A DNA stretch of 10,579 bases from Planctomycetaceae bacterium. GTDB lineage: Bacteria > Planctomycetota > Planctomycetia > Pirellulales > UBA1268. The stretch lies in the NCBI GenBank assembly GCA_018694455.1, contig JABHNP010000410.1:1-10579 (forward strand), written 5' to 3'. A program made the position numbers and the translations under genes. Positions within the stretch are counted from its first letter, which is position 1. Every line of letters begins with the position of its first letter. Below, piece after piece: positions 1-5,861 of this stretch. The notes beneath the pieces were generated by a model. It did not search any database, was not told where the DNA came from, and saw only the letters and a list, made by a program, of their open reading frames with translations.

Positions 1-187
1 CAAAATGCAAAAAATCTGAAACGAAGAACTTGAGAAAAGCAGGGTTTTCTACATTCCTAACTTGGAACAAAACCCCAAGCGTTCATTGCCGTTAAAAACC
101 GCATACATCTTTGTTATTTTTCTTCACGATACAAATATGTACTCTTGAGATTATTTTCATTGCCTTCCTGAATGAGAGTTCTTATTT
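1..187. other. Upstream non-coding region, no gene seen
   Basis: This stretch is AT-rich. The three forward frames hit stops by positions 31, 17 and 93. One frame is open from the window edge to the TAA at 93-95 (about 30 codons), which could be the tail of a gene lying outside, but its composition gives no support. GGGTTTT (42-48) can pair with AAAACCC (69-75) across a 20-nt loop, a weak hairpin. The promoter of the gene at 188 should lie here. TTGTTA at 111-116 followed 17 nt later by AATATG is the best sigma-70-like pair I see, and it is poor. Confidence 0.4.
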
Positions 188-2233
188 ATGACAACTACAC
201 TCCAGTTCCGTAAGCATCGAGTCTTTTATCTACTCGGCGTTGCATTCTTTGTTCTTTCTTCAGGTCCACTGCAAGCTGATCCTATTCGGAGAGAACCAAA
301 ACCACTTAAACCAGCTACGCATGGCATTGGGCGACTTGTCAGAGAATTTTCATTTTCAGATATCAATGGCAAACCACACACCCTTCATTCTGAACAAAGC
401 AAGCAATTCACTGCTTTTTGCTTTACAAGTACGTCATGTCCCCTGAGTCGAAAATATTTACCAACCCTAGCGAAACTTTCCACCGAAGCACCTGCACATG
501 TTCAATATGTTCTCGTCAATCCGATTCAATCCGACAATAAAGAAAACATGCGGGCCGCTGCACAACAAGCACACGATGCAATCTATGTCCATGATGCTGA
601 TGGAAAACTGTCGCAGTATCTTCAAGCTCAAACAACAACTGATGTGATTGTCGTTGATGCCCGTCGCACTGTGGTCTACCACGGTGCCATTGATGACCAG
701 TACGGCTTTGGATACGCCCGGGCACAACCAAAACAACACTTTCTAGAAGATGCCATACAGTCTTTACTCGAGGGGCAGCGGCCCTCAATCGCTGCGACGG
801 ATGCACCAGGATGTGACCTGAGTTATGAAGCGGTGAAAGATACTGCGGTAATGGCGACCTATCACGGAGAAATCTCCAGAATCTTGCAACGAAATTGTAT
901 TGAGTGCCATCGAAAAGGTGGCATTGGACCATTTCCCTTAGACACCTATGAGGACGTTGTTGCACATGCTGGCATGATTCAAACTGTTGTGACCAACAAA
1001 ACCATGCCTCCCTGGTTTGCTGAAGATTCAAAATCCAACAAGACATCAACCACAAACCACCAACACATTTGGGGAAATGATAGATCGTTGACCGCAGATG
1101 ATCGGAATGACCTCCTTGCGTGGGTTCAAAGTGACCATCCGCTGGGAAATCTTGCAGATGCTCCCAAGCCGATGACATTCCCAACCGATTGGCAGATTGG
1201 AAAACCTGATCGAGTCTGGGAATTTTCTGAACCAATACCTGTTCAGGCAACAGGTGTCATGCCCTATCAATACATAACTATTGATACGACTCTGGATGAA
1301 TCAAAATGGGTTCAAGCAATTGAAATCCAACCCAGTAGTCCTGAAGTCGTGCATCATGTCATCATCACTCTTCAGATACCTGGTCAAGGAAAGAAAAGTG
1401 CGGCTGAGCGAGAAGAAGATGGCCTCTGGGCTGGTTATGTACCAGGTCAGTCTGTCTGGAAATATCCCAAGGGTTTTGCCCGCCACCTTCCCAAAGGATC
1501 GCGTTTTATTTTCCAGATGCACTACACTCCAAATGGGACAGCGACGACCGACCAAACGCGAGTCGGAGTTATCTATGCAGATGAACATCCTGAGCACGAA
1601 GTGCGTATCAAAGGCCTCTCAAATCATCACATTCGTATTCCACCTGGCGTCCAGCACCATCGAGAAGAGGCATCTCTCAAGCTTCCCGTCGATGCTACGG
1701 TACTCGGATTTCTTCCGCATATGCATTTACGCGGTAGCGCTTGCCGGTATGAGGTGACCAATACCACAGGTACTCAAGAAGTACTTTTAGATATACCTAA
1801 CTATGATTTTAATTGGCAGCTCCTTTACCGGTACGCTGAACCAAGAACATTTCATGAAGGTGATACCATTACGTTTACGGCATGGTTTGATAACTCAGCA
1901 GAGAATCCGGCCAACCCTGATCCAACACAGACCGTTCATTGGGGACAGCAGACATTTGAAGAAATGCTACTTGGATATGTTGAATATTATCTTCCCGGGC
2001 TTCCACCGGGAACACCTTTGACAGGCACACGTTCACGGAAACGTAGAGAAAATTCGCCACTACGAGATAAAAAGGATTTCAAGGCTATCTTTCTACGACT
2101 TGATCAAAATGTTGATCATGCCTTGCACAAAGAGGAGCTACCAGTGCGGCTACAAAGCCGCTTTGAAAACTTTGATTCTAATCGTGATGGTCTGCTTTCG
2201 TATGATGAAGTTCAACAGTCTCAGGCACAGTAA
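188..2233 (+). CDS. Exported redoxin / cytochrome c-like / copper type II monooxygenase-like / EF-hand fusion protein
   Basis: This 681-residue protein is probably exported and redox-active; its substrate is unknown. Residues 1-30 look like a signal peptide: basic start, hydrophobic run at 13-26, then LQA before DPIRR. Residues about 48-195 form a thioredoxin/redoxin-like domain with a single cysteine in TSCPLSRKY (C84). A CIECH haem c motif follows (C237, C240, H241), with M273 in TMPPWF as candidate axial ligand. Residues about 330-605 resemble the two copper domains of peptidylglycine alpha-hydroxylating and dopamine beta-monooxygenases: VVHHV (H389, H390), QMHY (H445), PHMH (H511, H513) and EEMLLGY (M593) match the expected ligands. 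The C-terminus has two EF-hand loops, D639-E650 and D663-E674. Such redoxin/haem/Cu-monooxygenase proteins are, as I recall, common in planctomycetes. ATG 188 gives an intact signal peptide, with a weak GAGAG ahead of it. Confidence 0.85.
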   Translation: MTTTLQFRKHRVFYLLGVAFFVLSSGPLQADPIRREPKPLKPATHGIGRLVREFSFSDINGKPHTLHSEQSKQFTAFCFTSTSCPLSRKYLPTLAKLSTEAPAHVQYVLVNPIQSDNKENMRAAAQQAHDAIYVHDADGKLSQYLQAQTTTDVIVVDARRTVVYHGAIDDQYGFGYARAQPKQHFLEDAIQSLLEGQRPSIAATDAPGCDLSYEAVKDTAVMATYHGEISRILQRNCIECHRKGGIGPFPLDTYEDVVAHAGMIQTVVTNKTMPPWFAEDSKSNKTSTTNHQHIWGNDRSLTADDRNDLLAWVQSDHPLGNLADAPKPMTFPTDWQIGKPDRVWEFSEPIPVQATGVMPYQYITIDTTLDESKWVQAIEIQPSSPEVVHHVIITLQIPGQGKKSAAEREEDGLWAGYVPGQSVWKYPKGFARHLPKGSRFIFQMHYTPNGTATTDQTRVGVIYADEHPEHEVRIKGLSNHHIRIPPGVQHHREEASLKLPVDATVLGFLPHMHLRGSACRYEVTNTTGTQEVLLDIPNYDFNWQLLYRYAEPRTFHEGDTITFTAWFDNSAENPANPDPTQTVHWGQQTFEEMLLGYVEYYLPGLPPGTPLTGTRSRKRRENSPLRDKKDFKAIFLRLDQNVDHALHKEELPVRLQSRFENFDSNRDGLLSYDEVQQSQAQ

Positions 2234-2343
2234 CAATTACTGGTTTGGGCGTGAAATCTGTGTTTCCAATTCGCACAGCCCTGGCGTTCGTGATACGATT
2301 TGTGAAATAAATCTGGCCTTTGTTCTTTCATCAACTCGCTCGT

Positions 2344-2347
2344 GGAG
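2344..2347 (+). promoter_or_regulatory. Ribosome binding site (GGAG) that sets the DUF1080 gene start
   Basis: GGAG lies 8 nt before ATG 2356. This favours that ATG over the in-frame TTG at 2320, which would put 12 extra residues ahead of a normal signal peptide and has no such motif. Confidence 0.6.
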
Positions 2348-2355
2348 CTATCTCA

Positions 2356-3018
2356 ATGCATCGTGGAAATAGACTTTTTTTGTGCGTCATGCTTTGTGTC
2401 ACCTCATTACCGCTTGCATTGACTGCAGAATCTTCCAGCGACGCGTGGATCACCATGTTTAACGGAGAAGATCTCTTTGGCTGGAAAGCGAACCCTGAGA
2501 ACCCCGATTCCTTTCATGTCGAAGATGGTGTTCTTGTTGTCGACGGACCACGCTGTCATCTTTTCTGGATTGGTGAATCAGAAAATACTGAGCATGAGCA
2601 ACTCACGAATTTTCACTGGCATGCGAAAGTCAAAACCATGCCAAAAGCTAATGGTGGACTCTACTTCCATACGCAGTATGAGGAATCAGGATGGCCTTCT
2701 GCTGGCTATGAGTGTCAAGTTAACCAGACGCATAAAGATCGCAAAAAAACTGGTGGACTCTATGCAGTTGCTGACGTCTTTGACACATCACCGGTCAAGG
2801 ATGGCGAGTGGTATGACTACGACATTATTGTTGATGGGAAACACATTGTTATCAAAATCAACGGGGTAGTAACGACTGACTGGACCGAGCCAGACGATTG
2901 GCAACCACCAAAAAACATGTCGGGACGAAAACTTTCAAAAGGCACCTTTGCTATACAGGCTCATGATCCTGAGAGCGTTGTGTATTACAAAGACATCCGC
3001 ATGAAACGACTCCCGTAA
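2356..3018 (+). CDS. Secreted DUF1080 (3-keto-disaccharide hydrolase family) protein
   Basis: The 220-residue product belongs to the DUF1080 / 3-keto-disaccharide hydrolase family, concanavalin-like beta-sandwich proteins that are greatly expanded in Planctomycetota and Verrucomicrobiota. Some characterised members cleave 3-keto-glycosides; others are only presumed carbohydrate-binding or hydrolytic. Residues 1-24 form a signal peptide (basic MHRGNR, hydrophobic core, LTA before ESSS), so it acts outside the cytoplasm. Family signatures in order are FNGEDLFGWK (35-44), the FHWHAKVK strand (86-93), GGLYFHTQ (100-107), the GYECQV strand (117-122), GEWYDYDIIVDG (150-161), IKINGV (166-171), KGTFAIQAHDP (195-205) and the closing strand VYYKDIRMKRL (209-219). 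The length fits a single-domain member. It lies 122 bp after the redox fusion on the same strand and could share a transcript. Substrate cannot be told from sequence. Confidence 0.88.
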   Translation: MHRGNRLFLCVMLCVTSLPLALTAESSSDAWITMFNGEDLFGWKANPENPDSFHVEDGVLVVDGPRCHLFWIGESENTEHEQLTNFHWHAKVKTMPKANGGLYFHTQYEESGWPSAGYECQVNQTHKDRKKTGGLYAVADVFDTSPVKDGEWYDYDIIVDGKHIVIKINGVVTTDWTEPDDWQPPKNMSGRKLSKGTFAIQAHDPESVVYYKDIRMKRLP

Positions 3019-3030
3019 GCAATACCTGAC

Positions 3031-4029
3031 TCATTCATAAATCGGAAAAAAAGTATTGAATGCCTGTTCACAAAAATCACCAGGGTCATTAAACCGTTGA
3101 TTTTTATTGAGTCCGTCAATGATCAGCATCTGCTCCGCAGAAAGTGAAAAATCAAAGAGAGCAAGATTTTCTGCAAGACGTTTTGGCTGCGATGTCTTTG
3201 GGACAACTGCTGTACCACGTTGGACTCCCCACCGAAGTAAGACTTGTGCCGGCGTTCTTCCTACTGCATCAGCTATTTCAATAATACTTTCGTGCATGAA
3301 CAAACTATCACCTTCTTTCGCCATACCGAGCGACACGTATGAAGGTGCACCCAAGGGTGAAAATGCTGTGACGGCGATACCTTCTTGATCACAAAATCGA
3401 AGAAGTTTTTCTTGGGTCAGCCTCGGGTGCATCTCCACTTGCAAACTAGACGGTTGAATTCGGGCGACAGCCTGCAAGTCACGTAACAGCGAGATGCCGA
3501 AGTTACACACACCAATAGTTCGTACGAGGCCCGCATCAACCAGTTCTTCCATAGCGCCCCATGTCTCGGCTACTGGTACTTTGATCGAATGCATAGAGGG
3601 GCTTTGTGCACCCGGGTCAAAAAACCAGCCTGGTGGATAGCGTATCTCAGGTGCTACATACGCTAAGGCAATTGGAAAATGAATCAGATAACTGTCGAGA
3701 TATTCCAGCCGAAGGTCTCGCAAGGTTCTTTCAATTGCTGATCGTACATGTTTTGGTTCATGGAAGGTATTCCAAAGTTTCGAAGTCACCCACAAATCTT
3801 CACGATTACACAAGTTTGATATGAGGACACGCTCGATACCTTTTCCAACCTCTGCTTCATTTCCATAATCAGATGCGCTGTCAAGGTGTCGATAGCCAAC
3901 ACTGATCGCCTCATGAATTAGCTCACCAACGCTTGCAGGGTCTACCTTCCATAAGCCGAGCCCAACAGAAGGCATCTGTAGAGCAGAAGCATTGTGTTCA
4001 CCAGCTACTCGAATTACCGTATTTTCCAT
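3031..4029 (-). CDS. Aldo/keto reductase, AKR2 (xylose reductase-like)
   Basis: This is an NAD(P)H-dependent cytosolic (beta/alpha)8-barrel oxidoreductase that reduces aldehydes or aldoses to alcohols. With ATG 4029 it has 332 residues and the full catalytic tetrad: D50 and Y55 (LDSASDYGNEAEVG), K84 (VTSKLW) and H117 (YLIHFP). Cofactor-site motifs are IGVCNF (usually IGVSNF), LQVEMHP and VPKTSQPKR. The C-terminal RFNDPGDF followed by FFPIYE resembles the tail of fungal xylose reductases and plant hexose-phosphate reductases, which is why I place it in the AKR2 group. A GTG at 4050 would add seven residues; ATG 4029, preceded by a GAAAG tract, is preferred but not certain. Its stop lies 12 bp from that of the convergent DUF1080 gene, and it is divergent from gntK. 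A sugar-related role is inferred; generic aldehyde detoxification is the alternative. Confidence 0.9.
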   Translation of the reverse strand: MENTVIRVAGEHNASALQMPSVGLGLWKVDPASVGELIHEAISVGYRHLDSASDYGNEAEVGKGIERVLISNLCNREDLWVTSKLWNTFHEPKHVRSAIERTLRDLRLEYLDSYLIHFPIALAYVAPEIRYPPGWFFDPGAQSPSMHSIKVPVAETWGAMEELVDAGLVRTIGVCNFGISLLRDLQAVARIQPSSLQVEMHPRLTQEKLLRFCDQEGIAVTAFSPLGAPSYVSLGMAKEGDSLFMHESIIEIADAVGRTPAQVLLRWGVQRGTAVVPKTSQPKRLAENLALFDFSLSAEQMLIIDGLNKNQRFNDPGDFCEQAFNTFFPIYE

Positions 4030-4228
4030 ATTAATTTCTTTCAGAATCACATCCCGCTTTACATGGCATCCATGAGAACGCTTGGTGCTCCTAAGCTGAT
4101 AACGTCATAACTCAGTCTTTCTTATCAAACAAAACATCACACGACGGACTATTTTGTTAGAAAACTGAAGGTCGTGTTGTAGCGACAGGTGCAGCGTAAC
4201 AGCTTACATCTCCCGGAGGAGATTGTTG
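4030..4228. promoter_or_regulatory. Divergent control region between the aldo/keto reductase gene and gntK
   Basis: About 200 bp between two outward-facing starts, so both promoters should be here. Two interleaved inverted repeats are visible: AACAAAA (4128-4134) with TTTTGTT (4152-4158), and ACACGAC (4139-4145) with GTCGTGT (4171-4177). The two pairings exclude one another as simple hairpins. No convincing -35/-10 pair stands out and no regulator gene adjoins. Confidence 0.45.
4215..4221 (+). promoter_or_regulatory. Strong ribosome binding site (GGAGGAG) of gntK
   Basis: GGAGGAG lies 7 nt before ATG 4229, ideal spacing. It decides the start against the in-frame TTG codons at 4223 and 4226, which lie too close to it. 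Confidence 0.8.
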
Positions 4229-4726
4229 ATGATTATTGTTTTGATGGGTGTTTCCGGATGCGGTAAGACAACAGTAGGTACAGACCTTGCTGCCCACCTT
4301 GGCTGGGAGTATCAGGAAGGGGATGCCCTCCATCCGCAAGAAAATATTCTCAAAATGTCAGATGGCATTCCACTAAATGACGATGACCGAAAACCATGGA
4401 TCGCCGGAGTTTCGGATTGGATTGATTCTCACTGCCTGGCTAACAGAGATGGTGTTATTAGTTGCTCTGCACTAAAAAAATCGTACCGTCAAGTGATCAC
4501 CGGAAACCATAATGATGTACATCTTGTTTACTTACGTGGCACCAGAGAATTACTCTCACGCCGTCTGGTGGAACGAAGAGATCATTTTATGCCACCAGAT
4601 CTTCTCGAAAGTCAGCTTGAACTTTTAGAAGAACCGAGTGCTGATGAGCATGCCATCGTGGTAGCGATTGATCACACCCCGAATGATCTTGTCAGGGCCA
4701 TCTGTCATGGCCTCGGCCTATCATGA
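4229..4726 (+). CDS. gntK: Gluconokinase
   Basis: The product phosphorylates D-gluconate with ATP to 6-phosphogluconate, feeding the pentose phosphate or Entner-Doudoroff route in the cytoplasm. The 165-residue protein is full length for the GntK family. Residues 1-14 form the first strand and Walker A loop (GVSGCGKT, 7-14). The family block EGDALHPQENILKMSDGIPL (30-49) followed by DDDRKPW contacts the sugar. SCSALKKSYR (79-88) and LRGT (102-105) follow. The lid motif runs from R116 to Q129 (RRDHFMPPDLLESQ), and a C-terminal strand precedes a final helix. ATG 4229 is chosen for its strong ribosome binding site. No gluconate permease or regulator is adjacent; the only carbohydrate-linked neighbour is the divergent aldo/keto reductase. 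Its stop is 25 bp from the stop of the convergent miaE gene, with only a weak AGTC/GACT hairpin between them. Confidence 0.95.
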   Translation: MIIVLMGVSGCGKTTVGTDLAAHLGWEYQEGDALHPQENILKMSDGIPLNDDDRKPWIAGVSDWIDSHCLANRDGVISCSALKKSYRQVITGNHNDVHLVYLRGTRELLSRRLVERRDHFMPPDLLESQLELLEEPSADEHAIVVAIDHTPNDLVRAICHGLGLS

Positions 4727-4751
4727 AAGTCCCTTCGACTGATGGTCTGCA

Positions 4752-5333
4752 CTAACTATGCATACGCGGCCGCTTGTCACCTTCGGAAATAATCTCTGCC
4801 TCTCGTGAAGCTAACCAGTGCAGTCTGTCATGGACCGTTGATTCTGGTGCTATATCACATGCAAGCCGAACATACGTTGCATGATGACGTGCCTCTGATT
4901 CAAAAAGCCCACTGTAAAAACTTTGAAGTTCTTCATCGTGCACATGATCTTTCAATAATGAAAAACGCTCGCAACTACGAGCTTCGATCAGACCAGCCAC
5001 AAGCAAGCGATCGACTGCTCTCTCTGGCTCATTCTTACGAATCAATTCATGAAGCTTTGAGCCGTAATTACTCGGAGATAACTTTCGAAATTGAACACCT
5101 CGACGCTCCAACAAATCAAGTACCATTTGAAAATGTTCTAACTCTTCATTTACTATCTCAGTCATAGCTCGAGAAATTTTTGAGTTATCGACATAGGCAA
5201 AGAGAAGATTCATTGCCACACCTGCTGCCTTCTTTTCACAATGCGCATGGTCAATCAATATCTCATCAAGATTTTCATCTACCTGCAAAAACCAGCGGTC
5301 AGGAGTATCAATTTGTAAGCTGAGCATAACCAT
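4752..5333 (-). CDS. miaE: tRNA-(ms2io6A37) hydroxylase MiaE
   Basis: MiaE is a diiron monooxygenase that hydroxylates the isopentenyl side chain of ms2i6A at position 37 of tRNAs reading UNN codons, using O2. The 193-residue product has a ferritin-like four-helix layout with the expected iron ligands: E33 (AHCEKKAA), E64 and H67 (EELEH), E117 (LIEARSCER), E147 and H150 (ESEARHH). Those motifs and the N-terminal phrase WFLQVDENLDEILIDHAHCEKKAA are characteristic of the family, and length is near normal. It needs MiaA and MiaB products as substrate makers; neither is in the window. ATG 5333 is the first start; ATG 5327 two codons on is also possible, and neither has a clear Shine-Dalgarno. It is divergent from the DUF2237 gene and convergent with gntK, so probably monocistronic. 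Confidence 0.9.
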   Translation of the reverse strand: MVMLSLQIDTPDRWFLQVDENLDEILIDHAHCEKKAAGVAMNLLFAYVDNSKISRAMTEIVNEELEHFQMVLDLLERRGVQFRKLSPSNYGSKLHELIRKNEPERAVDRLLVAGLIEARSCERFSLLKDHVHDEELQSFYSGLFESEARHHATYVRLACDIAPESTVHDRLHWLASREAEIISEGDKRPRMHS

Positions 5334-5453
5334 ATTGCTTGTAGATTTAGGGCGGAGTGGGGAGAATTATTTATACTGAAATCATGGATTGGTTACTGAA
5401 TTGTATTCAGAACAATTGTCTTCCATGCCCTCTCATGATTGAAGCAGATATAA
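5334..5453. promoter_or_regulatory. Divergent control region between miaE and the DUF2237 gene, with a palindrome
   Basis: This 120 bp gap separates two outward starts. It holds a perfect inverted repeat CTGAAT-TGT-ATTCAG at 5396-5410, overlapped by a second pairing AATTGT (5399-5404) with ACAATT (5412-5417). The element could be an operator or a small hairpin in the DUF2237 leader. No regulator gene is nearby. Confidence 0.45.
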
Positions 5454-5852
5454 ATGATTAGTTTTGACAGCTCGTATGACTCATCTAACTCAGAACGCAA
5501 CCGGAACCTTCTTGGCAAACCACTGATTCCGTGCTCCACGGAACCGCTCACCGGTTTTTTTCGAGATGGCCTCTGCCGCACATGTTCTGATGATACTGGC
5601 TCCCATACCGTTTGTGCTGTCATGACAAAGGAATTCCTTCGATTTACCGTCGAAGCAGGAAACGATCTCGTCACACCACGACCCGAATTCAATTTTCCTG
5701 GCCTTATACCAGGTGATCGATGGTGCCTTTGTGCGGCTCGATGGCTCGAAGCCATGAGAGCGGGCTGTGCTCCGGGAGTTGTTCTCGAGGCAACGAGCGA
5801 GAAGGCACTCGATGTCATTCCATTCGAACTACTCCAGCAACACACTGTTTGA
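5454..5852 (+). CDS. DUF2237 family protein of unknown function
   Basis: This 132-residue protein matches the DUF2237 family, small and strongly conserved cytoplasmic proteins with no established function. After a variable start of about 18 residues come the family blocks: NLLGKPLIPCSTEPLTGFFR (18-37), HTVCAVMTKEFLRF (51-64), GNDLVTPRPEFNFPGLIPGD (69-88), RWCLCAARWLEA (89-100) and VVLEATSEKALDVIPFELL (109-127). It has seven cysteines (27, 41, 44, 54, 91, 93, 105). C91 and C93 sit in the hallmark WCLCAARW. C44 falls where I recall a glycine in typical members (usually CNTG, here CRTC), giving an extra CxxC. The length is near the family norm. ATG 5454 is used, with only a weak purine tract upstream. 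It ends 9 bp from the stop of the convergent antiporter gene. Metal or redox chemistry is a guess from the cysteines. Confidence 0.88.
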   Translation: MISFDSSYDSSNSERNRNLLGKPLIPCSTEPLTGFFRDGLCRTCSDDTGSHTVCAVMTKEFLRFTVEAGNDLVTPRPEFNFPGLIPGDRWCLCAARWLEAMRAGCAPGVVLEATSEKALDVIPFELLQQHTV

Positions 5853-5861
5853 TACTTTTAT

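Noticed and set aside
42..75. GGGTTTT/AAAACCC hairpin as a terminator of an upstream gene
   Set aside because: The loop is 20 nt, the stem has four A-T pairs and no T run follows.
3..95. Open frame from the window edge to the TAA at 93-95, possible tail of an upstream gene
   Set aside because: Only about 30 codons, lysine-rich from AT-rich DNA, with no recognisable motif.
516..1250. Long open frame (244 codons) on the minus strand inside the redox fusion gene
   Set aside because: It is antisense to a protein with clear motifs throughout, and its translation shows no domain and a skewed composition.
2262..2282. CTGTG/CACAG inverted repeat between the redox fusion gene and the DUF1080 gene
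   Set aside because: Only 5 bp with an 11-nt loop; expected by chance in a 122 bp gap.
5393..5845. 150-codon minus-strand frame opposite the DUF2237 gene
   Set aside because: The plus strand encodes a full, recognisable DUF2237 protein across the same bases; the reverse product is low-complexity and matches nothing I know.
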